Source of the DNA: Prinia subflava
Lineage: Eukaryota > Chordata > Aves > Passeriformes > Cisticolidae
Assembly (NCBI RefSeq): GCF_021018805.1
Contig: NC_086247.1
Location: 134,271,602 to 134,335,601 of the forward strand
Direction of reading: 5' to 3'
Length of the DNA: 64,000 nucleotides
Position 1 is the stretch's first letter, and every line of letters starts with the position of its first letter. The notes below the pieces were generated by a model. The model was not told the DNA's origin. It made no database searches and saw only the letters and a list, made by a program, of their open reading frames with translations. Position numbers and translations under genes: made by a program. Below, piece after piece: positions 50,652 to 61,675 of this stretch.

Positions 50652-53600
50652 CTTCCTACCAGGTTTGTTTGGTACATACACCATGGCTGTAAGAGAAAGC
50701 CTGATCTTTGCTGGGAAGTCATATTTTTGATCACTTTTAGTGACAGCAGCTGTATATGCTCCTAATTTTCTGTTGGGACGTTCATGAATTGTCGTCACTT
50801 CCTTAGCAATGAGATTGCTGAGCAGGTGCTATTGTTATAGATTGGACAATTTCTTATCTGTCATGAGGCTCCAGCAATAAACAGCATTTAGGACAAATAT
50901 TTCCTGTAATTGTGTTCAGTTGGGTTTGATTTTTCTTTCTTGTGTAACAGGTGCATAAATTAGTGCACAAAGTAAAAAAGGTAAAATAGAAAAGTTCTTT
51001 TATTATTTTTGCGTTTGCATTCTCAAGATGCTTTTGTGACAGTGTAGGATTCATAACATTGTAAATGTCTTTGTAGTAGTAATAAAATCATGTGATTCTG
51101 TAAAACACAGGTTTTGAACTGCTTCTGCTTTATGTATTTGACTCTATGTCATTAGCAGGGCAAAACAAAGTGAGATGTTTTCAACACAGGAGTCATTAGG
51201 CCATCACAGTGCTATTGATCTTTGTCCTACATGGAGTATTAATATTGTTGATGGCACAAATACTGTGGACAGGGCTACTGTGTGAAAATAGTGCTGAGCA
51301 TACGTCATCATCTGTCATATTTGCTCTTCACTAAGACTGCTAGTGAAAAAATTAGTAATAGTAATCACCTTTCCTCAGATGAAAGAAATGGTGTGACTTT
51401 TAAAATTTTCATGAGTGCTAACTTGTTAATGATTTGAGAGACACCCATTATATTCATTACCCAAGAGAAGACTAATTCCTTGCTTTCAGGATAAGGTTGC
51501 ATGCATGTGTGAAAAGTGGATTGGATGAAGGATGAGTAGCTTTATGTAGAAATAGTGAGGGAGTGAACGTGCTTTGAAACACATTTTCTGAACTTCAACA
51601 CAGACACCAACTTTGACAAGCATTTTGTCAAAATGGTAACTGTAATCATTTTCTGAATCAGTTTGTGTCTTAGCTGGCATTGCTTTCATAAAGGTGCATT
51701 CTTATTTCATTTAAACTGGTATAAATACAAAGGTGCCTCTACTGTGGGAATGATGTAACAGTAGGAAATAAGATGGATCAGATATCCTTGATCAAGCCCC
51801 AAGTGCAGATGAAAATGCTTTGGAGAATGCTTTCATCAGTTTTTCTACATCCTGGTAGTGAGTGAGGTATAGAAATATTTTGATTATCAAGCAACAATTC
51901 CAAAATTCGTGGCCATGAGGGAGATGACCTGTTCTGTGAGCAAATTCCATGACAGGAAATTTGCCTTCTTGGCTGGGATTCACAAGGGCTGCCTCCACTG
52001 GGTTTATTGCACAGGATAAAAAAAATCTCAAATCAGTTATAAGGAAAAAAAAAGGCCCTGTCATGTTTTAAGTACATTACTAGAGAAAAGATTATATTAT
52101 ATTTTTTTGTTATTGAGTGAAATATTTCCTGACTACAAATTCAACCAAGCAGGTACAAACTTGTTTAAACTGACAAATTGACCGATGCAGATACAATGTA
52201 CAAATGCTCATGTTTACATTCAATACGAGTTAATCGCAGCACAAGGAAATATAAGTAGTATAGTAATACTGTAAATAGTATGAAATTAGTAATGAGGGTT
52301 AGTATGAAGATGTGTAAAGTAAACATAATTTGTAAAGGAAGGTGAGGTGAGATCCAGATAGAAAAAGAGTAAATTGAGTAAGGTTGCTCTAGACGCACTT
52401 AAATTTATGTCTGTTACCAAGAGTATAGCCAAAGTTGCTTAAACGGTTGTTGAATAAGATTTTTTTGATTTATATTCTAAGTTTATATCAGAATATGAAA
52501 TTGGTTTATGAAATACCTCACTCCAGATTGTGTTGCCTGCTGCCTTCATGGTATAGATGATGGTAATGTTCATGGTCTGATTGTTCTCCTTGTGGGTTTA
52601 TTCAGCTGGTTGAATGTGGTACTTTTACAGGAGAAAAAAAGAAAAAGAAGATGGCAATGTTAATTTCGAACATAAATAAACTTTTCCAGGCTACTTTGTT
52701 TCTCTGAAGAGACATGATATGTTAAACTGTTTAACATCTGGGAGCATCTGTCCCTGTGGTCCAGCCTGTGGATTAACTGAGTGCAAAACTGCCATCCCAT
52801 TTTCACGGAGATTTAGAGAATGAACAGCAAGTGCTTAACTGTTTTGACCCAGTCTTATTTTAGAACTGCAGGATATGTAAGCAAATGCTAGATACATTTT
52901 CAAATATACATATGCATGTGTCAATTTTTTTTTTTTTTGCATAAGATCCTAATTATATAACAACTCGGCTTTTTTAGTTCAAGACAATGTAGTTCAGGAA
53001 AAGTACCTTATTGATAGTGCTGTGAAACTTTCAGAATTATTTATTTATGTAAGAAGGCTAGCATTTAACTTCTATAAATTAATTAGTTTTAAATATTCAA
53101 TTAGATGAATTCTTGTAGTCTAATCCCGTGATAATTTAGTCTCCCTTTCTACCAGTGTGACAAGTATCTGAAATGGGACATACCATTTCTGTGAATATTT
53201 GTAACTCAATGTTTTGCTTTGTTTTTCTGCTAAGAGTTTTACATTTCTTTGACGTCAGAAAATGACAGAGAACTTTCACCTGCTACTTTTCTTTCATGTT
53301 AAGATAGTTCTGGAGTACTTTGCATTGTATTCTTTTTCTTGGGTAGTCAGGTGTTGTCTTCTAACAAGAAATTTTAGATCACTTCTAAGAAGTATGTCAA
53401 GGACATTAACTTCCTGGAGATGTCTGTTTGTTGCAATGCTGCCAGATTTCAAAGTCTTTAGTCAACCTAAAGTCTTTCATCCACTATTACTTTTAGGAGT
53501 AAGTCACTAAGTGATAAAGCATTTTTTTTTTATATTTTCCAGAGGATATAGCAATCTGAGAATGGATAAGCAAACATACTATCCCTCCTATCAGTGTTTG

Positions 53601-55330
53601 GCACAGATTGTTCCTTAGTAGATCCATTCCTGTTCTGAGATATAGTTCTACAGTGACAGGTTACTGTGCCTTACAAAATGATCATTCTTAATAACAGGGA
53701 ATGATTTATTTGATTATTTACTATTTGATGGTAAGTATTGCTTAGGAGATTTGACAATTCAATGCTTATTCATATCTGTATTTTGAGTGTTGAAATTAGT
53801 AATAGCATAGAAAGTATCAACTCTGTTAGTCTGTAATTTTTACATTCAGGAAACTTTTGAGGTTTTGTATGAGTACTTAAACCTAGTAATTTATGGTATC
53901 TTTTATTTTCAAGGAAGATTCATGATATCACTGAATCCAGTGCCTTTGTGACTCCATTTTTTTGTGGCATGACTAAGTTTTGTAATAATTCAGTATCTTT
54001 TATGTTGGGTGGAAGTAATATTGGAATTAACATTGAGAAAATTAAGATATAAGTTTGAGCTGTTAGAAAGTAGACATTCCCATTGTATCAACACTGCAAA
54101 AATTCTTAATTGATGCAGAAATCACCAGATTTTAGTTGTGTATGATTGTTCTCATAAATGCCTGTTTTCAGAAATGTAATCATGAAGACATAATCCTATC
54201 AGGATGCCCTTCTGACAATTTATCTGGTTATGACAAAGTGGGCTAAAGGTTCAGCTTGGGGTAGGATAGCGGTGGGTTCTAGGGATACTGTGTGATGAAC
54301 TCTGTGGGTAGAGCAAGCTCAAGCTGTTGTTTAGCCTAGAATAAAACAGAAAAAATGCCATTCTCCTGTAAAATGGTTGTACCTTTGGGAAGAGGAAGCC
54401 CTTGGTAGCTGTAGTCTGGGCTGAGCTGGATGGCACCTTCTATTACCATACCTGTGCAGATGGTACTGTGCAGGATGGTACTGTGCAGGTGGTGCTGGTA
54501 AGGAGAAGCTGTGCAGATGTGGGGTTTTTGTATTACTCTTCTGTCAACTGTTCCTTGAAAACAAAACTTGGGAAAGCCTCTAACTCACTGGTGTCAGCTA
54601 GCAACATCAGAAAGAATTAGGGAAAAGAACAGATCTCTCTGTGGCTGGTATTTGGTGATGACATGATGATCTCAAGGCACATCTCTGCTCTCAGAGTGTA
54701 GTGAGATGACTTGCTTAGGAGTCACTGGCAACTGTTGGCATCTCTTCTCCAAATTTGCAATTTCCCCAAACAGTTCTTGGGGGCTGAGGCTGTGAAGACT
54801 ACACTAAGCCTTAGAATGATCCTGAGGTGACCAGCGCATGGGTGCCCAGACAAGAATGGTGTGGAAAGAGCAATGTTGGTGCAGTGCCATGCTCCCCTTG
54901 CAATGCATTTTGCAGCCTCATTGTCAGTGGAGCTTAGGTTTTGTAGCTCTCAAAAACCTACCTGTTACAGCAGCCCCCAAAGACAGAACTTGCAGCAGAA
55001 CTGCAAGCTGACAATATGATATGGATTGCCAATATAATTGGCACAATTGTGGATTGTGATTACTAATTACTGATTTGACTTACTTTAAATTAATTCAGAT
55101 TATTCAAATTCATTAAATTACCTACTAAAAATCTGTATTCTATGAAATGTGCTGATCTGAATAACTAATGTCAGTAAAAACTAGTTTTCATTATATTTTG
55201 TATGGTCGCATGGAGAGTTCTTTGTAATTTTTGCGATTTTAAAAGCATAACATACAGAAATTATCTCCCATGTATATGTTTGTACATATGTATATGTTTG
55301 CATTCATGGTGTTCATCTTCTATTTTGCAG

Positions 55331-55453
55331 TCAAAACCTGTTGCATTTGCAGTTCGGACAAATGTTGGGTACAGTGCAGCTCACGAAGATGATGTTCCAG
55401 TCCCAGGCATGGCCATCTCATTTGAAGCTAAAGATTTTCTTCATGTTAAAGAA
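55331..55453 (+). CDS. CACNB2: CACNB2 exon 4 (first half of SH3 domain)
   Basis: A 123-bp exon encoding 41 residues, phase 0 at both ends, between TATTTTGCAG and GTAAGTA. It starts [20 protein letters not shown], continues [20 protein letters not shown] and ends in E. This is the N-terminal half of the SH3 fold: the strand [11 protein letters not shown] takes the place of the usual ALYDY motif and [11 protein letters not shown] is the second strand pair. In beta subunits the SH3 polyproline groove is covered, and the domain pairs with the guanylate-kinase module instead. From memory, mammals have Thr for the first Ser and Ser for Gly13, conservative changes. The reading frame stays open on both sides into the introns (55202-55684), but the splice sites are standard. 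Confidence 0.97.
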
Positions 55454-58400
55454 GTAAGTAAAACCGAAGTAGTGATTCACTCTTTAAGGGAATACTTGAG
55501 TAATTGTGCTACTATTTTGCAATGTTGCACTTCACTTTGTCAAAGCACTTTACAAATATTAAAGAAGGTAATAGTGTATAATGAATTGAATGTTCTTTTA
55601 AATGCCATTCTTGTAGAAGCAATGGCACAAATCTCTTACAATCAAATTAATGAAGTTCAGAAAGCAAGTATTTTCCTTCTCTAGTAAAAATCACTTATTT
55701 ATAGATTTAAATGCCTATGTCTGAGTATTCAAAGATGAAATATTTCTGGGTTTTTTCTAATCTGGTACTGTGAGGGTTTGTTGTGATTCAGCAGCCAAGG
55801 GTTGCTTCTCTTTTATTTGTGTGACTGCATCTCAATTAACCCCAAAATCCTCAGGTCTCCTGTTTTTTTTTACTGAAGCCACTTCCCTGGCACAGACAAT
55901 ATTTAGTTAGCAGTTATATGCTGAAGAACTGGAATGATGTTCAAGGTAATTGCAACTGTCAATAAATGAGCTTTACATTTGCTATATTGGTTTTGTTTTC
56001 CTGTGGTTTGGTTTTGACAATTTTAAATTTTTGCAGTTTCAAACACCAAAAGTAATTTTCTTTCTCTGCTCCTTGCAAGACAGTCCCAAACAAATAACTT
56101 GGTAACTTTCACATGCAAGTTCTCCTCTGTAGCCTGTTGCTCCCTTTTGAATGACTCCTTCATTTAAAAAGATTTCCTAGCTTTTGGTTATATTCCATTG
56201 TTTTTTGTCTCAAAATGGCCCATCTGGATATGGAAATTTATAGGAAAAGAAATAGAAAGGTAGGTTGAGAGCAGCCTAGCCATGCTTTTGAAATTTTGCC
56301 TCATTTAGACTATTGAAAAATCCCTCAGTAGTTATGATTGATGATGAACGATGATTCTGCTAGTGCAGGTGCTTTGGGGAAGAAAGAAACATTCCTAATA
56401 CAGAAATAGAAATACAGGTGGACAGAGACTAAAGAAACACAAGGAACAGATTTTGCTAATGATCGTAATTTTTCATATATATTATACATACAAAAAGAGA
56501 ATAATTTTGATTCAGACTGTATGTGGTGAAGGAAGTATGCTTTCTGACTGATGATAGTGTGAAAGAATTGCTCTGCTCTGTCTTGTGACAAAAGAAGAGC
56601 AGGCACAGAGTCCTGGCAAGAGAAAACCATCAGCCTTTTCTAGTGAGTCTTGAAGCACTGGAAAATATGGCTCTGTTTGGTTAAATCAAATGGTTTTGTG
56701 TAGTTGTCTCTTCCATCTGCACTTCAAATGAAGTGGTAATCTCAGACTTTACATCAAGTGTTTCCCCTGTTTCCATATAAACCAGACACTCAGGGTTAGC
56801 AGTTTTCTGTTAAAAGTTTTTTTCTTCACAGTGCAACAGTCTCAGATATATATATGTGGGAGAAAATCTGGAAGGAAAAGTCTCTTGAACTTTCCTGTAT
56901 ATCCAAAATGTCTTAAAAGGAAGCTTAGCTCAGCTGAGTTCCTACATTGTCTGTGGCTGCGTGTAACACTGAGGAGTGGAAAAATAGATTAAAATGTTCT
57001 TGCAACCCCCAGGTGTAATTTTGTGCTGACTGACTTTCAAAACACCTCTGTAAGCTGTCAAGGAGAGGTGGTTGTCTGCTGGTGCTAGTCCAGAGATGGG
57101 TTGGGAAGGGACCCTGGGACCTGGCCAGATGCGCCGCTGGAGTGGTGAGACAGGAAGGGATCCACAAAGAGTCAGACTTGGACTTAGACTCTTGCCCTGC
57201 ACTTGGCAGCAGCTGTTGTGTCTGGGTGGGTTGAAGCTCCCTCAGAGGATGCTCCAGGCCCAGCCCTTCCCTGCACAGCCACGTCCATCTTCCATGCCAT
57301 GCCCTGCTTGAGCTCCAGGGCTCTGTATCCCACCAGGTATTGCTCCTTCAGAACTTTTGGTGCTCTCTACAGTTAATGCTGGGGGAACTGTAGGGAATTG
57401 CTGGGAATTGTCCAAACTTTAATTATTTATGCAGGTTAAAGAAAAAAACATATTAGACTGTAAAATGCAGTGTTGCTTATATATTTTATACTTAATTTGT
57501 TGCTAGAAATAAAAAAAGCTAAGTTAATCTCCAGTGGCTTCTGCCTGCATAATGATGCCATACTGGACCTCTTCTCATCTGCAAGGGCTATTCACCAAAT
57601 TGTGCTGCTGAGAGGGCTCAAACAAGAAAAACCTCAGTTCAAAATGTACATAGACAGTGATAAAAAGTACTGCATTGATTGAGTATGAGGGAAATTTGTT
57701 TTCATTATTGGGTTGCATTCATTAAAACTCAGTACACATAAGGATGATGGATTCCTTCCTGCATGAAGAAACTGCTGCATCATACTAACTTAGGAATCTT
57801 TTGAGGCTTTAATGCATGGTCATCATTTTTCTCTGTGTTTAATTAATTTTTGTTTTTCCCTTGGCACTCCAAACACAGGTGAATTACAGAAAATCACTCA
57901 CCCCAGCCAGCATCTTGAGAGCTGCACACCTCTCTACCAAAATTAAAAAAAAAAAAATAGAAAGTTTTATGTGTGGTATTATTCACTTTAAAAACTATCT
58001 TATACTCTTCATATACTGACACAACATTTATCTTTGAGACTTTGCAGAAGTGTATTTCACGTGCTTTTATTTCTTTACAAAGAAGAAATTCCCATGGATT
58101 TAGGATTTCTATTGCTTCTACTAAAATAAATATTGTTGCATGGTAATCTTTTGTAATGAAGTACAAAAATAGTGACTGTTCAGATCTTAATTTAATGGTG
58201 GTTTTTAATTATTTAGCTCTTACTTTTACCAAGTCAATGATTTAGTTAGCCTTTTGTAATGAAAGGTTATAATTTCAATAATACATTTCAGTCTAATACA
58301 GATTTGAGAAACTGCTATTCCAGAGTAGCTCCCTATGAAATTCTGGTATTCTTACTCATAAAGGCATCCCATTGTATGAATATTATAGATCTCTTTATGT

Positions 58401-59648
58401 TTTATAAACTTAGAAGTGCTTTTATTGTAATCTCTATTTTTTGTTAGCTGGAATATTTTACAGTTGGTCTCAAGCACCACAAGATTTCCATAGTTGCCAA
58501 AGTGAAAGATAATACTGCAATGTAGGTTGTGTATCAGTGATCTACCAATGGTAAAAGTAATTTCTTTTTAGGGAAGCCCACATATTTTACATGTTTTATT
58601 CCTAACTGAACATCTGTTAAAGCTACTTATTATATAATTAAATATACACTAGAATATCTACATTAATAGCTTCAGTTTTAAGAAATCTACCTTCTTCACA
58701 TTCAGGTGTTCTCCTAAAGTCTCATTAATATTCCAAATAAGCCAAAATTCTTTTTTGATGGTAGTTATTCCCATGGAACACCAAAAGTATTGTGTGTGGG
58801 GCCCATACATGAGTGACCTATTCTCCTTCAAAAATGGTGAATAAATAAGAATGGAAAAACAAAACAGTTCAGCTGTATCGACCTCTTCAAAACAACCAAT
58901 CTCCCGCACACATGGTGGGGGGTGTGTATGAATAAAGGTGTTGAACTAGAGTAGTCAATATCTCATATTTAACAGAGCTGAAATTCAGTTAATTGGACTA
59001 TCTGGTGGGCTTGTGTAATTGTTAGGTTTTTGTAGTTGTCCAAAGATATCCGTTCCTTGTGGGTCTCTCATAGTAAGTTTAAGACGTAGATCACATGAGC
59101 TATCTGAAGTAGGGTATATATAGGCAGCCAAATGCACGTTTCAGAGGATTTTAGTGAGAAGTGGGGGAATTTGAGAAGTAGTATTTTTTAGTTTAAATAG
59201 AGAACTGAATAAAATGGAGTAAGGAAACCAGAGTATTACAGAGCTATACAAATTGTAGCAGTAGGTGAGAGTAGATCCTAAGTCGACCAAGGAGAACCAA
59301 GAAGGGAGAACAAAAGCAGCTCTCATGTGTGAAAGGAGAAGAATGTGAAGCAAGAAAAAATAAAGATAGTGAAATAGGTAGAAATAAAAACCAGGGAGAA
59401 ACATGAAGTCTTTGCAGGAAGGTTTCCACTTAAGGACTGTGGATTTTCATAATTTGAAAGGAATAATTATTTTAATGTATTTCTGAATATTACCACAATT
59501 CTTCATTGCCACAATAACATAGCACAGTGATTAACTGCAGGGAGGAATTACAAAAAATAGCATAGCTGCAAATAAAAACTACTAAAGTTATCCCAGATAC
59601 AGTAATTTCTTAGTATGTTTTTTAATTATTATTTTTTTTACTCTGTAG
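55454..59648 (+). other. CACNB2: Intron 4 of CACNB2
   Basis: A 4.2-kb phase-0 intron from GTAAGTA to TTTACTCTGTAG. AT-rich and without a recognisable transposon. A GC-richer 280-base stretch near 57060-57340 gave no match. Short ORFs are not supported as genes. Confidence 0.85.
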
Positions 59649-59785
59649 AAATTTAATAATGACTGGTGGATAGGACGATTGGTAAAAGAAGGCTGTGAAA
59701 TAGGATTCATACCAAGCCCAGTCAAACTAGAAAACATGAGGCTGCAGCATGAACAAAAGGCAAAACAAGGAAAATTCTACTCCAG
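59649..59785 (+). CDS. CACNB2: CACNB2 exon 5 (second half of SH3 domain)
   Basis: A 137-bp exon, phase 0 in and phase 2 out, between CTCTGTAG and GTAATA. It encodes [20 protein letters not shown], then [20 protein letters not shown] and GKFYS. NDWWIGR is the conserved tryptophan pair of SH3 domains and GFIPSP is the end of the SH3 core. The following [15 protein letters not shown] is the helix leading to the HOOK linker. KAKQGKFYS fits beta-2 (beta-4 has a shorter QKRGRF-type segment as I recall). Confidence 0.97.
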
Positions 59786-61598
59786 GTAATAACAAGAAAT
59801 CATTAATAATAGCAACATTGTCTGTGACACAACTTGGAAATTGATGCTGTGTATCATTGATGTATATGCTTAATTATTGTTAATGGCAGCTACAGACATT
59901 TTTAATCAATGAAGAAACGAATATATATAATTATTTATTATATAATATTTAACATTATTTATATATTATATTGTTAATTAAAAAGCTTATTAGTGTCATT
60001 GCTATTTGGGAGAAAAAGTAGATATTTAGATTGGCAATCTGTGGTGGCCTATAACGGAAATGGTTTCCTTCTTTTTTCATAAAATAATTATTAATATACG
60101 TTGTACAAGTAAGTACATTTACTATAAGCTAGTAAATTTTTTGACTAAAAATTGATTTATCTCAATCCTGTAGCATTTTTTACTTGTTTTGATGATCTTG
60201 CTATTTCTAAACATATTTAAAGCTCATTTTAGAAATTACAGAAAGCGTTAAGATGAATTTACTTGTAAGCCAAAGCCAGTGCCTGTTAGTTAGCTTGTAG
60301 GGAAAAAATAGTCTAGTCAAAATCATTGCTTACACTTACAGCTTTTAAGAGCACTACATTTCATGATGGAAGTTTCATGTCAAATCATTTGTTATCTCTG
60401 ACTGCAGCCATCATTGCATAAGAGCAAAGACTGTTTCCAGATATTCTAACAATACTGCAAGAAAGGATAATGTCACCTTTACTGTCAAATTCTTAATAGT
60501 TTACTAGTAATACCTGTGGAAGCAAATGTCACTTCTTTCCCTTTGAGTATAAAGGAAACAAAGATTCCCAGTATATTTGAGCGGGATGGCCCAGGAATTG
60601 AGCTAGGAACCATTCGGGAAGCCAGAAATGCTTTCCTATCTCCAGAGGAAGGGCAGCAGTGTTTGTAAAGCATGTCTAGAGTAGGGCACTGTGATTGTGC
60701 AGTGCTCAGCTGCATTCACCAGCTGTGAAATGCCTTCTCCATGAGCGTGCTGTCCTCAGCAGAAGGATGCTGGATTCCTTATTCCTCTAGTGACACTTCC
60801 GGGACAGGCAGATCTGTCCCAGTGATTCGGTTCCTTTCCAAATCATAGAGATTTCCATTCTCCAGAAATTCTCACTGAAGATTACATTGTCCTACACCAC
60901 AAATGCATTAACTTAGTGTTTATTAATATTTTAAGATAGAGAAAGTGGAATCTAGTACTATCACATGAATTATTTGAAGAGTGAAATAACCTTTCTTACA
61001 TTCTTTTCAGAGCTTTTCTCATTATGGTAACTGAAAAAAAAAGGAGTAGAACTGTTGTTTCATTTTCACAGCTTGGATAGGTTTTCAGAAAGCAGAACTT
61101 GACAAAACCTTACACTGCTTTAACTTCGTTTGAAAGACTTTTTTTAAGTGCTATATTGCATTGAGAAAGCAAAAATTCATACATTAATTAAATTGAAAAG
61201 ATGATAGACACAGTCTCATCTTCATTAGGAATTTATGAATAACTCCTCAGCTAAAGAAAACAGATATGCTTACTGGCTTAACAATTACTCTTATTAATGG
61301 GTAGTAAATAATTGATATATATCAGTAGCCATATTAATTACAGATTTGCATTAAGATCATGAGGAAGGGAGAGCAGCAGAATGAATTGCACAGCAGCACA
61401 GGAAGTATGATTGCTGTTTGCAGTTCCTCGGGTCTCAAATTGTACATGCATTTTGTGTGAGATCTATATTTTATACCACTGCCAGAAATACTGTTTGTCT
61501 CACAGCTAGCGGCTCATTTAGAAGGCAGATTATAAATAACCTAGATTAAACATTGAGAAAGCTACAGAATTTCAAACTAATTTATTACTTTACTCCAG
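59786..61598 (+). other. CACNB2: Intron 5 of CACNB2
   Basis: A 1.8-kb phase-2 intron, GTAATA to TTTACTCCAG. Very AT-rich around 59920-59990 and 61300-61340. No repeat family or RNA gene was recognised. Confidence 0.85.
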
Positions 61599-61675
61599 TA
61601 AATCAGGAGGAAACTCTTCATCCAGTTTGGGTGACATCGTTCCTAGCTCCAGAAAATCGACGCCTCCATCATCTG
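61599..61675 (+). CDS. CACNB2: CACNB2 exon 6 (start of HOOK region)
   Basis: A 77-bp exon, phase 2 in and phase 1 out, between TTTACTCCAG and GTGAGTAGG. With the last two bases of exon 5 it encodes [20 protein letters not shown], then STPPSS plus the first base (G) of the next codon. This Ser-rich, flexible stretch opens the HOOK linker between SH3 and guanylate-kinase domains, the part most varied by splicing in the family. [14 protein letters not shown] is diagnostic for beta-2. The next exon must start in phase 1. Confidence 0.96.

Larger units (their letters stand above)
15436..55330 (+). other. CACNB2: Intron 3 of CACNB2, 39.9 kb
   Basis: Bounded by GTAAGG at 15436 and TATTTTGCAG ending at 55330, phase 0. 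Apart from the repeats listed separately, the sequence is AT-rich and non-coding. Stretches without any listed feature (15544-22198, 22303-32915, 33327-42230, 42415-47369, 47682-49872, 50651-55330) were read for exons, RNA genes and transposons and gave none I can support. ORFs of 100-150 codons in it (17763-18218 minus, 21705-22148 minus, 39687-40025, 44857-45264) have no family motif. Small GC-richer islands occur near 17820-17940, 25420-25580 and 36860-37040. Confidence 0.85.
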
